This document shows positions 32,284-44,683 of a stretch of DNA of 64,000 bases, piece by piece. This stretch comes from Annona cherimola (taxonomy: Eukaryota > Streptophyta > Magnoliopsida > Magnoliales > Annonaceae). The stretch lies in contig CM059975.1 in assembly GCA_030490835.1 (NCBI GenBank), positions 50,521,174 to 50,585,173 of the forward strand, read 5' to 3'. How positions within the stretch are numbered: position 1 is the stretch's first letter; each line of letters opens with the position of its first letter. The notes under the pieces are model-generated. The model was not told the origin of the DNA. It worked only from the letters and a program-made list of their open reading frames with translations, and ran no database searches. The position numbers were made by a program, and so were the translations under genes.

Positions 32284-33024
32284 CTTCGGATAAGGGTTTA
32301 AACCCTAACCCTCACGCCCTGGAGCCGTTTCTTTCTCCCCTCTCATTTTCGATTCTTGTCAAAGTGATTTCAAGCCATTTCAACTCGAATCAAGCTGCAT
32401 TCCATCAAAGAATCATCTTCCCACTCCATCCATTTCATTCCCTTCTTTTCCCCTTTGTTTGGATTCACTCAAATCCATCCTAAAATCCGGTTTTTCTTTA
32501 CCAAATCCTAGGCCTAACACCCATATTGAAGTTTTCATCACTTTCCCTTTGATTTGGGCTCCATTTTGAGCCCCATCATCATCCTTTCTTCACCCCGGTG
32601 CCGGAAACGACTGACAGTAGATCGGCACCCCGGCGCTAGTGCAGACGTAAGGCTTCTTCAGATTTTCAGGCAGGAAGCTTTATGGGTAACGATTTCTCCA
32701 TTTGTGATGCCTTTTCATTGCTATGAAGTGTTTGGTGATTGCTTGAGTGAAAAATTGGATTGGACTGGTGGGTTTTTGTGGATTGATCTGCGGATTGGAG
32801 ATTGATTTGGGTGGATAGTTCTTGGGTTGGGTTGGAATTGGTTGGTGTCTATTTGGTATTGGTTGCATAGTGATTGTATCAGGCGCATTCTGGCGTTTGG
32901 CTTATAAACGTGTTGAACTGCTTGTTGGATTGCTGGATTGCTTGGTTATTTATTGGCTTGTTGAATTGCTTGGTTGTGTTGGAATTTGGTTTGCAAGAGC
33001 CGTTTGAGACTGCTTTGGGACAAC
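32284..33024 (+). other. A1 leader of 3' ORF
   Basis: Begins with a pyrimidine-rich stretch and holds another GGCGCC-like pair near 32596-32640. No supported ORF; the small frames here are low-complexity. A GT-rich stretch follows up to the ATG at 33025. It may contain an intron or leader exon, which cannot be settled from sequence. Confidence 0.4.
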
Positions 33025-34127
33025 ATGGCTTCATCATCTGCTAAGAGAATGAAAGTTCAGGAGCCCATCGACTTCGATGCAAACAGATTTATGTCCGCTA
33101 AGGCTTTCAAGCGCTACACAGACGCGCTTTAGAAAGGACATCTGATTCCAGAGAGAGGAATCAAGATAGATGAGTTCTCCGATGCCCCACTGCTTAACTT
33201 GCATACTCGAGGCTAGCAGCGGTTTGTGGCGCAACCCCCGACAGCTATTACTCCCGTGGTCAAGGAGTTCTATGCCAATGCAGTGGAGCATGAAGAAGGG
33301 CGAGTGAAAGTTAGGGGAAAGATCGTCCCCTTTCATTCAGAGGCGATCGTGCATATTATGGGCTGGACTCTTTTCCTCACCCAGACGACTATGAGGCGTT
33401 CCTGGAGGGCGAAGATCAAGATACAGAATCCATCACCAGACCGTTTTGCTAGAAGCCACCGGTTTAGAAGTCTACGGGAGGACAACTGACGTCCTTCAAG
33501 CGCAGTGAGATGATGTATGACGGGCGAATGATTTTCCACTTCATCTCGGCCCGGATGATGCCGTCAACCCATGTCAGTGAGGTGACGATGGACAGGGTCC
33601 TTTTGCTATATGCCATCTACAGTGGGCTGACGATCGACGTCGGAAGGCTCATATACCATCAGATCTGCGCCTGTGCGATCGCACCACGGGGCAGCTATTT
33701 CTTCCTATCCCTCATCACCGGGCTCTGCAAGCGGGTCGGCGTCAGATGGAAGTCGACGGAGGAGGTCCTGAACTCTCAGGCCATCATAGACGACCTCTCC
33801 TACCGCACCCAACCCCAGGTTCGCACAACCACTACACGCCCCAGGTCAGCTCCACCCACAGCGGGACCATCTTCACAGCCGCTATCTTCAGCTGAGCGGC
33901 TAACCAACCTGGAAAATCTGGTTGCCGCCCAAGCCAGATACCAGCGGCAGCATGATCGGGCGATAGAGGCTTACCTATGGTGGATCGCAAAGGACCGTCA
34001 GATCGATATCTCCACCCTCCCGCCTTTTCCGCCGACACCGCTAGAGGTTCGAGCTTGTTTTGGGCAATCATCACAGCCCCAGCCCGACGACGAGGACGAC
34101 AAGGACAAGACAGAGTCCGATTCTTGA
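33025..34127 (+). pseudogene. A1 3' ORF, putative plant transposon protein domain (broken)
   Basis: ATG at 33025 (MASSSAKRMK). In-frame TAG at 33130-33132 and 33214-33216; frame changes between about 33360 and 33500; the last open part runs to TGA 34125-34127. Recognisable blocks: ITPVVKEFYANA and VKVRGKIVPF, then ISARMMPSTHVSEV, DRVLLLYAI, GRLIYHQI and SLITGLCKRVG, typical of the putative plant transposon protein (PF20167 type) found in the 3' part of Athila elements. A Pro/Ser linker, a short coiled coil (SAERLTNLENLVAAQ) and an Asp-rich tail follow. The role is unknown; no membrane segment is seen. Confidence 0.8.
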
Positions 34128-34664
34128 GGGAGTCCCAGTCCTTTCTTTTTGTCTTTCTTTTTATTTTTACTTCTCATTGTATTTTCATTTTTAGTTCATA
34201 TTAGGATCATGCATTGAGGACAATGCATCTCTCAAGTTTGGGAGGGTGTTTAATTCTCAACCATAGGTTAGTTTTGCATTTTAATTTTCATGCTTTAGTT
34301 TATGTTGCATGCATTTCAAATTCCAGCTAATGAAAGTTGTCTTTTGTTTCAATTCATCTGATTGTGAAAATATGCAAGGCTATGATTAATTCGGACTTGA
34401 AATTGAATTCATGAAAGAATGGGCAATTCAGATTGAAACCAAGTATAAAGCAGGTTGAAATAAACATGTAAAAGAATTATAAAAGGAATTTCAGAATACA
34501 TGGTTCTAATTCAATAACAGGCATATCTTTCAGACCGAGATGATGAATACTGAACTAAATAAATGCTAATGAAGTACTTCAACGAGTTCAGAAATGGTAT
34601 TATTTCACAGGAATTACTCAAACATGTTTAGTACCCCTAATAAAGCATTAGAAAAAGATAAAAA
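34128..34664 (+). other. A1 3' untranslated region, truncated
   Basis: Contains the conserved Athila tail TTGAGGACAATGCATC ... AAGTTTGGGAGGG (about 34213-34246). It ends abruptly where homology to the S2 LTR begins, before any 3' LTR. Confidence 0.7.
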
Positions 34665-37600
34665 GGTTGTAAACCCTAGGTAATATATTAATGAAATATA
34701 TATTCATGAAATATGAAATTATGTGGGAATAGATGTTAAAATAATTATTTATGAAATTCGGATGAATAGTGCACGTGAATAGTGAAATGTGAATAAAGTG
34801 AAATGATGAGTTAATCACTATGGATTAACTTAATCGTAAAAGATGAAAAAGGAAGCTTCCCACTAAAGGACTAAAGTGCTTTTTGGATTAAAATAATAAT
34901 TTTCGGATTTTTATGGATTTTTGTGAAGAAAATGAAGAAAAATTCATATCTTGCAATCCGGACGTCGGATTGAGATGAATTTTTTTATGGATGGCCAAAA
35001 TATGATGATGGACATGATGAATGGTCCAAGATTGATCAAAAATTATGAATCAAAGGTCAAGATTAAACGTCATTTGAAGATAAAAAAGGTAGCCCAATTT
35101 TCATTAATTATAATTCGACTTTTGGGTTTTTTTAATTAATTAAAAATCAAAAAATTAAATGCATATCTGCAAGGAGCAGCTAGGATGTGGACATGCATGG
35201 ACTTTTGGGGCCAAATCCAATGGTCCAAATCCATCATCATCAAAAATCAATGGCTAAGATTGAATTAGCCTAAAATAATTTATTTTAATAAATCAAAAAA
35301 TTATAAAAAATAGGGCTGCCATAGGGGAGGAGTGAACAGTAGCTAGGGTGGCTGCACATGGCTCAAAGCACCTTTTGGAAATTAGAAAAAAATACATTTA
35401 TAATTTAATACCTCAAGCAAGGGGGGTAAATTCCAATTTAATGAAAAACCAAAAAGTATAAATAGGGGGAGGGGTGAACGTCCAAGGCACTTCATCCCAG
35501 CTCCATTTGAGCATTTTTCACCCCCCCACCACGTTTTAGCCTTGAGGAGAAAGAAGAGGAGGAAGTTAGATAGAGAAAAAGTGGGATGTCTCTACTTCGG
35601 GTAAGTGAATTCTATCCAAATTTCTTTTGGATGTTAAGTAGAGTAAAACTATGCTTAGATAATTCCTGAGCATGAGAAAATAATTAAAGTTATAATGCTT
35701 AATTTGAATTATGCTGAAACATCGAAAATTTAGAGCGAAGATAGAGCATTCAGAAAAATCATATATGATATGTGTAAATAATGCTCCAAATTTGATAAAT
35801 GATGATTTGGGATGAATTAATATGATAAATATAATGTTGGAATAATGATATATTAATTTCATAATTTTTTAAATTAAGGATTATGCTTAAGTGAATTTAC
35901 GTAGATTTTTAGTATATGGAGAAAATGATTTATTTATCCAAGTAAATGATGATAAATTCAAAATGTATGAAATTTCCATGATATACTAAGCATAATCTAT
36001 GTCATGATATTTTTTATTTTTGGAAAAAATGTCAATTTTTGGAACCCATGAACAGTTGCCCACGTGCTGTGAACAGTAACCTCGTGTGAATAGTAAACGC
36101 AAACAGTGATTTGCTACAGTAACTATGAACAGTGAACAATGTGATTTTGGAAAAAATTGAGATTTATTTTATATTTTATGAGGATATATGGATGGAATTT
36201 TTAAAGAATTTATGGATAAAAATCCATATAAATAAGTAATGACCAAGTATCTTTATAAGATTAACCTCTATGGGAATGAGGTAATGAATGGTTATAAAGC
36301 AAGCATGAAAAACAATCTAAGACATGGAATGGATGAATAAAATATCCATTTTCCTTGTATAGGAAAAAGGAAAATGAAAAGGTGGAGGACACCGACTGAG
36401 GAGGTAAGCAAGCAAACCCTTTTGAAAATATGTTTTATTCTCAAGTGTTTATGAAATGTGTTTAAGGGTGGTCATTCCTATAATTTTTTGAAATGAAAAA
36501 TGTTTATAAGTTTTTATGAAAAGTCATGCCGGCATATTGATATCATATGATGTTCATGGACATGTGCACATGTATGATGTATAATTAAGAGGCTTTGGTG
36601 GAGGTAGAAAGTGGATCAGAGGGTCCCCCTTCACTATTGTCGAGTTGTATGGGCTGTGTGCCAACGGTGTCCTCCCCAGAGGTGGAGGCAAAGGAATGTT
36701 ATGTTTGAATGAATGCATTGCATTTTCATACATGGATTGAAAAGGAAAGCATGGATTTGAAATGATATTTTTAAGGGATGGTGCAAATAATTCTCTACAT
36801 GAGAATGACAAGTCACCTGGTGTAAGAGGTATATAATGCTGGGAAAATCAAAAGTCATGCATGTAGGAACCATGTAGGCATCAAGAGGAAGAGAGGTTCC
36901 CTTTGATGAGGCCAAGTCGGAGACAGCCGGCGTATTGGACCATGCTATGTGAGATGTTCCCTGGGCTAGCGTACTCGCACACAAAAGTTTATGTCAGGAA
37001 TGGAAATGAAGCATTTGCACATCCAATATTTATGAAATGATTTTTATGAAAAGGTTTCTCTTCCATTGGTAGTTGATCACTTGCTAAGTGTCTCCTATCG
37101 AATGGAGAGAAATGCATTTACGAATAGTTTACAGAAATGGTTTTCATGAATGGTTTATGAAAGGTTTCCAAAAATGGTTTACGAAAAGGTTTCTATTCCG
37201 TTGGTAGTTGATCACTTGATAAGTGTCTTCTATCGAATGGAGAGAAATGCATTTAAATGAAAGAAAAATGCTTGTTTATTGAGTTTCGACTCATGTTTTG
37301 TTTTCCCAACTTTAGACAGGTGCAGGTAAAGCCAAGTGATGAAAAAGATCAAGTTGATTTGCCTGTATATGATATGATGAATGAATGAAAGAAGCATAGT
37401 TACAAAGGTATGTAATCATTTGTATATTGAAGTATGAATGAATGTCCTAATGGGATATGATGAGAAAGGACATAGGTTGTATGAAATTATGAAATTATGA
37501 ATAATATAAGAAATTGATGATATATGATGATATGGATGAGTCCATTATGAATAATAATGAGTATTATGTTATGTGATGAAAGAAAAGAAAAAAAGAAAAA

Positions 37601-37721
37601 ATTGGACGAGTTCCAATTAAGAACCCGTCGCGTGATCAGGGCAATAATTCTGAATCGTGTTTACCAATCGACAATATCTTGGAGTAAGGACAAATATCAT
37701 GCCTCGGTTCGGGGCGCCACA
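34665..37721 (+). mobile_element. LTR S2 (same family as S1), 5'-truncated
   Basis: Matches S3 from its base about 41 onward and ends GTTCGGGGCGCCACA at 37721. The first about 40 bp are missing, and no target duplication can be found. TATAAATA at 35457-35464, GAACAGT cluster about 36045-36140, duplicated 3' block about 37045-37255, hairpin 37280-37293. No coding content. Confidence 0.85.
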
Positions 37722-40700
37722 TTTGTATTTAAATATCCTAACATAGAAAAGTCAATCTTTTTCCATAAAGTTAAATCCCTTTTTCTTTTTCTTTCATAAA
37801 AATAATTATTTATCATAAAACATCATAAGAGAAATTCAAAACTTATTTGCAAACAATGCTTTGTGAAAAAGGGCAAACTTCGCTTTTTCTTATAAAATAC
37901 TTTTGAAACAACATCATGAAGAACTTGCTTGCTTATAAGCAAATTCTTAAAACCATCAGCATAAACATGAAATCTTTTGAAAATATTATCATGGAGAACT
38001 TGCTTACTCATTAGCAAATTTCTCAATTCCATTAACATAAAGTATTGCCAATCTTTGGTAGCACTTATGATAAATTATTTATCTTAAAAACTATTGTTTG
38101 CTTCCCATAAAGCAAACCTTAAGGCTCTTCATTAAAGCCATTCTTTTCCAAAACTTACAACTTTTCATTAAAGCCGTCATTTTCCAAAACTTGTGGCTTT
38201 TCATTGAAGTCATCAATTTTCAAAACTTGTGCTTGCCCATTCGTGAAAACATAATCATAGACATTTCATTCACATATCAACACATAGAAAGAAAGTAACA
38301 TTTTAGAAAGTTCGCTTGCTTACCTGAGATCGCCTTAATCCCTTTCTTCCATTTTTTTCCTTGTCTTTGCCAAAATAAATGAAAATAACATTTTATTTAT
38401 TTTCATAAACCTTAAGTACTTATATTCCTTAGGTTTTCCAACCTACATAATTCCATTTGAATTTACATTATATTAGCTTAACCCACTCGCTCTTCAAGTC
38501 GGGTATTCATACGTATCTTAACCTAGACATATCAAATCATCCATTCATTTATTTTAATATCCTTATGTATGGTAAACTTACATACATGTAATAATCCTTC
38601 ATTAAATCATTATTTGGAGATTCATTACCTCTATTTATCATTTTTAATATATTTATCATTTTTCATACAATGGTGCTCATTTTAAGCACTTAGTTATGAC
38701 TTAGGCATCATATAATATTCTCAAAATTATAGATTATCATTATTTATCAAAACAGTAACCTAATACACATTTTCCATCACTTATTTATGCATTTTTTTGC
38801 ATTTTAACAATTTACATAATCCATATACCATTTATTCATACTTGTCTCTTCATATATATCCATTTCTCAACACACAAATCATGTGTTTCTTAAAATTTTT
38901 CAACACAGAAACTTGAGTCCTTAATAAACATGATTAAAAATATTAATTAACACATAATTTAGGGTTTAATTTTTGAATTTTAATCAATTCATCATAGGGT
39001 GCCACAACAGCAACATTCGAACCCATTTTTCATCATTTCAATGCCTCTTTTGACACTTAATTCAAAACAGATTTCTAATCACTTAATTACAAAAATTAAT
39101 CATGTTTTTATTAACCAAAATTTAGGGTATTAACACATATTTAAAACCCAAAATTCTTTGCTCAAATCATAGGGTATACTTATATGAATTAGATCCAACA
39201 TTGAACTCCACTTTGCTAGCTTGGTTCCTCTTCTTTCTTCCCCTTTTTCCTTATCTTTTTCTCCTCTTTTCTTTCTTTCGTTGCTGCTGGAAAAGAAGGA
39301 CGTGGAGAGCTGCCTTGCTTGGGGGGTTTTTCCCTTAACATTTTCTCTCTCCAACCCTTGACCATATGGACATACATACTTGTTTAAGCTGGATTTTTCC
39401 AACCTTGTGGGACCCATTTTCCCCATCAATTAGAAACATAATTAAAGCATATTTATCCCCTTGTATGACATGGCACAATATCATCCAATTAAATTAGATA
39501 ATTATCTTAAAAAAATCATCAAAAATCCATACATTAAAGTCCATGTTGCTGCCCCCTGTTTGGACGTCCATTTCAGCAGCCCTTTTTGCAATTCTCCTCA
39601 CCTAATTACACTTTAATTAATGGGTATTTAATCACCCTAGAAAATAGCCTACTTAGGGGACTATTTAGCTTATTAAAAAAGCATAAAAAATCAGATAATG
39701 GCCTTGGTCGTCCACCCTTTCTTGCTGTCCATTTATTGACCATGCATTCAACGTCCATATCAGCTGCCCCTTTTTCAAAATTTTCCACCAAAATGGCAGC
39801 TTTAATTAATGGAAAATTAATCACCTTATCTAGGATCTCATTTAGTGGTCAAATTAGCATTAAAAAAATCATTAAAAAATTACAAAAGCTGCTTGAACGT
39901 GCACCACTTCATAGTTACATGTTGCTGTCCACTTTGCATTTACGTCCATGTGCCTTGGATTTTGGCATTTTGTGCCACAAAAATCTAACTCTAATTAATG
40001 TCACAAACCACTCTTGTCATGTATCTCATTTAAATGCATAATTTGCATTTTTTAAAAATTTTTAAAAAATCACATATATAGCCACTTGATCGTCCATGTG
40101 TGACCACCTTTTCATGCTCCTTTTGATCTAGCCCATTAGCCATTAAATCATGTCATTAATCACTTGATATTATTATGGATTTTTTCATTTTAAATAATTC
40201 ATAAAATCCATGTGTAGTTATCTCCTTTTGAGACCTCATTTATGCCATTAAAAATATAATTAATCACTTTAACTTTATCATAAATAAGAGCTTACTTTAT
40301 GGTGTACAAAAGTCAATGGTGCATACACCTTTTTTGTGCAACCATGATCCCATAATCATTAGCTTAATCCAAGTCTCTCAATGTATAGATCTCATAATTT
40401 AACCGTTCATTTCAAATTTCGTCTCAATCCGACTTTTCTAGCTCAAGTTATCATCATTTCAAATCATCTTTGGATTTTGATGGTGATGATCGATTTTCAC
40501 CCTAATTTCTTCAATATTTTCATAATCCAACCTTTCCATATGATTAAGCACAATATTATGTGCTTACCTTTCAATTTTCATCTTAATCCGCCTTCCCGGC
40601 GTCAAATTATGAATTTTCTAGCAATTGCCATTGACCCATAATATATGAGCTAATTATCCTCAATATGTTCAAATTCCCTAATCCTCATTAGGCCTCTTTA

Positions 40701-40871
40701 ATCCCATTGACCCATATTGGCTTATAATTATCATTCATAATTATTTAACCTATTTGCAATAAATTATCAATATCGCAAAGGAAATCATTCATAATTCCAC
40801 TAAATCCTACATGATCCATATTTATATGTTAATTGCATATATATAAGCCTTACTTAGCTCTAGGTATCACA
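37722..40871 (-). mobile_element. Gypsy-type LTR G2 (reverse), partial
   Basis: AT-rich and non-coding. On the minus strand it starts TGTGATACCTAGAGC at 40871 and aligns by eye with G1: the shared stretch around AAGTTTCTGTGTT and AAGAAACACAT is at 38877-38925 here and 17265-17297 in G1. Its 3' end is not found; on the left it meets the end of S2. S2 may have entered this LTR before a deletion removed the left flank. ORFs within it look like chance. Confidence 0.6.
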
Positions 40872-40935
40872 TTCATGGCATGAAATCCTGTAATAAACTC
40901 AAAGTATAAATATATATAGGTCGGGGCGCTACATA
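40872..40935. other. LTR terminus fragment
   Basis: Ends GGTCGGGGCGCTACA at 40935, like the 3' ends of G1, S1 and S3. It could equally be the start of a reverse LTR, because the ends of these LTRs are near inverted repeats. Confidence 0.4.
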
Positions 40936-42354
40936 GCCTTAATCATGGTCAATTTCCAAACGAAATACTGCCCATCATTTGACATATGACCACCCTCATG
41001 ATCATTAATCTCCTCAGATAGAAGTAGCTACCAACCTTTTAGTGATTGTCAGAATCCATAGGTGCATCCCAAGTGCAGCACTTATGGTACGTATGTACGG
41101 TCTTCTTCTTCTTCTCTTCTTCTCTTCTTTCCTTATATACGCACCAGCTCCCTAATACCATTGATTTCTATTAGGTTTTGTTGCAAACATTTGCACACTC
41201 AATTGAATCTCCATATACCTTATCCGTATTTGATTTTAAATATGTGGCTGAGATTAGATACAACAAACATGGGCAAAATGAGAAGGCAAGAAACTTATAC
41301 ATCGTATGTAGATGTGGATAGTGGCTTGTTGCAGAAGTTTCAAATCTTGTGGCATATGAGTTTGTGGCATGAACCGGATCCTTTTCTAGAACAAAAACAA
41401 GTGGGAAGGACGAGCAATAGGAGCAGCGGCTCCTAAAGCTTCCACAAATGGACAGTTATGTTATAAGAGCAAGGTAGTCGCCTTTGTAGAGAGAGGCAAT
41501 CACCGTACGACATTTTGCAAAGAGAAAATTCTAGTTGTTGGGGAAAATCGATAGCGGTAGGCTCATGTTGTCACTGCCCTAGGGAGAGGAGATTTGCCGT
41601 TATACAAGGAGTTGCAATTGACAACAGTTAGTTTTCTTCTAAATAAAAACTTCTCCTTCTTTGTTTTCCTTAATTGATTTCTTTCTTCAAGCACAAATCC
41701 TTAATCCATCGTTCTTTAGAAATGGATGGCCTGGAAGTGAAGGTGAAGGTAAAATCTAAAAGTGTAGGTTCTAACTTGCATTTAGGGTTTGGTGGAGGCC
41801 AACTTTAAAGTAGCTTCTCCAGTTCTCCTGCAGGCTTACCACCATCTCTCAAGTTTCCACTTCATACTCCATAGGTTGAAGTAGATAATGCATGGGACAA
41901 AGATGTCATGGGAGACGGCTAGGGGCAGAGGCCAGAGTCGTTGTAACATAGGGGATAGGCATTTCCATTAAGAAGGACAAGCACCAATTGGCAAGAAGTT
42001 ATCATGCCTTAGAAATCTCTACTTTCTGCTTGGATTCTTATTTTTCTACTATCTTTATGACATGAACTCCAAGCTTATCATTCTTTGCAATCTAAGGTCG
42101 CCTTATTTACCTTAGGAGATCTATTAATGTGTTTGTTGTACACCTTGAATGCTGAATTTCTTCATTGAATTGCACCAATTATGCTTAAAATATTGCTCAT
42201 GGAACTATTGTATTGATGAATTGTTTATTTTAGCCTACTGCTGCATAGTGCATGTATTTTCGTATCTTTCCTCTAATGATGTTTTTGTTGATGCTCATTA
42301 TATTTCTTGCCCTATTACTTGAATCTCTTTTGGCAACATACCTGAAACTTTACT
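40936..42354. other. Possible low-copy DNA, no identified gene
   Basis: Shares no block with the other repeats in this window. It contains a CTT-rich microsatellite (41101-41131) and a 124-residue ORF (41062-41436, plus strand) that I do not recognise. Codon-like bias is not obvious. It may be unique intergenic DNA or a decayed gene. Confidence 0.35.
41062..41436 (+). CDS. Hypothetical 124-residue ORF, doubtful
   Basis: Open from an ATG to TAA-free end at TAA-like stop 41434-41436. Starts with a Ser-rich stretch encoded by the CTT microsatellite, then a hydrophobic part and a Trp/Met-rich C-terminal third. No family recognised and no second copy seen. It may be chance; kept only because it lies in the one stretch without repeat signatures. 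Confidence 0.15.
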   Translation: MHPKCSTYGTYVRSSSSSLLLFFPYIRTSSLIPLISIRFCCKHLHTQLNLHIPYPYLILNMWLRLDTTNMGKMRRQETYTSYVDVDSGLLQKFQILWHMSLWHEPDPFLEQKQVGRTSNRSSGS

Positions 42355-44452
42355 TGTAATACTCCAAATCTAAAAATAACACTTTGATACTGGACTTAGG
42401 CCAGAGGGTTATCTACTAAGATCTATTACATTATAGACTTACATGAAAGGAAAAAATAATATGGAAATTTTTAATTAATGAAATAAAAACTATAATAGCA
42501 GATATTTATCCAACCATGTCGTCACGGTTAATTATTACTTTACTATCATACAATGTAATAAAAAGAAACAAGTTAATAAAATATAGTTGTGCTTAAAGAT
42601 AACTTTAGATAACATCCTTAAGTACCACCTGCTAGAGCATTTATGGGACAACAGTACATAAATAAAATGAGTAAACTCAATAAGTGAAATTAAATATAAA
42701 TTAATAAGTGTCACACGCATTTTTTATCTTTTAAATGAAATTTGTTTGTACATTCCTATTTTTGTCAAAATATCTAGTTTAGTGAATACATCTACTAAGC
42801 TTATTTGCATAATATTACCTATCCTCATCTTAGGTGACATATCAGTGATGGCCACTTTCTTTGGTGATGGGCCGCCGTGGCGCCTAGTCACCGGGCTATC
42901 TAGATAGACTCAACTTCTAGAATGCCTTTTTAGGCCTTATCTACTAGGTCATGCCCAATTCTGCTACTATCGAAATCTGTTGTAGAGTCTATTGGGCTGG
43001 CTTGGGCCTAATTTCCTTGTTAGTCCACAACAAGGGCAAGTGCTAGGCTCACTAACATATTGTAACACCCAACCCTTGAGGTGTTACGAATAAGGTCTAC
43101 TCTATTCAAATTGAGAATAAAATATCCCAAGATGGAAATAGACACTAAGATGCAAAATCAAAAAACTTTTAACTATTACATCTCAAGTTTGTACATTATG
43201 GAGTTATTATACATATTCAGTATCTATAATCAAAATAAGTAAGCATTATAAGATAATTTCAATAAAAATCTAAACTTTTTTGTCTTTTTCTCTGCTAGAT
43301 TCACTTTTTTCCCATGTTGATAGAGGCTCTAGTTTAGCATTGTATCCCTGTATTTCCAATGAAAACAAAACTATATGAGCTGAAAAATCAGTAGGTAAAA
43401 TATATTTTTTTACTGAATTCATTTTGCAATCATTTTGGTTTTTTCTAACGACAAACACAATATCTATATTATCTTTTATGCATAACAAACTCTAATGAAT
43501 GAAAATTAAAATATCTTGATACATGTGCACACATATGTCAATTTTAAATCATGCATTCACATTGTAAGTATTGTCATCTACTTATGCACACGTTCAGCTG
43601 TGCTACACATTCGTGAGCTAATTCATCTTCTTTGGTAATCCTAAGGTCACTACCCAGGTACTACCATACTACTTTTACTCCTTGGCAGCAAATCCAATAT
43701 GCAATTATACATCATTCTCATGCATTGTGATTAATGCACTACTTAAATTCACTACTTTACATGATTAAAGATATTTTGAAATAATAATGCCCATATTTGA
43801 ATAAACCAACTTGAAAGAAAATTTCGAATTAAATAAATAATCACATTTCATAGCAAATCATAATATTCACATAATATTTTCAAAATCATGTTTTTGTAAA
43901 AGTTTACTTACCTCTAAGTAGACTTTAAACTCCTCTTTTTTCAATTTCTTATAGTAGCCTCAAGTCTCTTTTCCTAATTTTCATCACAATATGTTCATTA
44001 TTTCACCTTGGTTTTCATAAATATTATTTAAATTTTCATTTATGACTTTTTCAAAATTTCTCGTAATTTTAATTAGTCAAAATTCCACTTTCTCCTATTT
44101 ATTCTTATATTATTCCACTTTTAAACAACTTTATTTCATATTTTTATCTAAGAAAAATAAATCCGAACTCCTTTATATTTCATAATTTTTGGTACATTTT
44201 TAAAAATTTTCTATATTTTTTTGAAATTTTAACTTTTTTTCACCAGCCAGTCGCCGGCGCTAGCAGTTGGCCGCCGGTGGGCTGTTTTTTGTGTGCCAGA
44301 AGTTGGGCTGGGCTTGATGCTTGCTTTGAAGTGGCCTAGCTTGTTTATATGGGTTAGGCTTTGTTTATGTGGGCTTAGGCTTGAGCTTGGGCTTCTTGGT
44401 TTACTAGGCTCGTTTAGATGGGCTTAGCCTACCAGTCTAGAAGTTATTTATT
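42355..44452. other. Diverged repeat-like sequence, no gene
   Basis: Two LTR-start-like sequences, TGTAATACTCCAAATC at 42355 and TGTAACACCCAACCC at 43061 (the latter with an inverted repeat TAACACC ... GGTGTTA). AT-rich, with a run of G/T-rich GGGCTTAGGCTTG-like repeats at about 44290-44430. Boundaries of the elements cannot be fixed. Confidence 0.35.
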
Positions 44453-44683
44453 GTGGCGCCTCGAACCGGGGAGCCTAGAAGCCTTACTTCGGGACCGATT
44501 TGGATTGGTAAATATGAGTCAGGATTGTTGCCCTTATCACGTGGCGGGTACTTAATTTGATCTCGTCCAATTATTTTTTTCTTTTCTCCTTTTCTTTCAT
44601 CACATAAAGACACATACTTATCATCAAATTTCAATAATCATTGATATCGTTCATACTTTTTTTTGTACAATATAGGTTATTTT
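44453..44683 (-). mobile_element. Gypsy-type LTR G3 (reverse), right end of the LTR
   Basis: On the plus strand it begins TGTGGCGCCTCGAACC, the reverse complement of the S1/S3 ends, followed by the reverse of the block that precedes those ends (ATCACGTGGCGGG, TTGATCTCGTCCAATT). C3 enters at 44684; the LTR goes on at 55421. Confidence 0.7.

Larger units (their letters stand above)
18944..34664 (+). mobile_element. Athila-type Ty3/gypsy retrotransposon A1, non-autonomous and 3'-truncated
   Basis: 5' LTR 18944-20536, the classic Athila primer site at 20543-20560, gag from 20712, aspartic protease near 31314, a 3' ORF at 33025-34127 and the conserved Athila tail after it. Reverse copia C2 (21385-30078) splits gag. 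Between the protease and the 3' ORF there is no RT, RNase H or integrase, so it is a deletion derivative that would depend on proteins from another copy. The 3' LTR is missing: at 34665 the sequence changes abruptly into another, 5'-truncated LTR. Net length without C2 is about 7.0 kb. Confidence 0.88.

Noticed and set aside
32822..33007. 61-residue ORF before the A1 3' ORF
   Set aside because: G/T-rich leader; low-complexity hydrophobic translation without start context or homologue in this window.
41101..41131. CTT-rich microsatellite as a centromeric or telomeric repeat
   Set aside because: Short and irregular; no satellite unit found.
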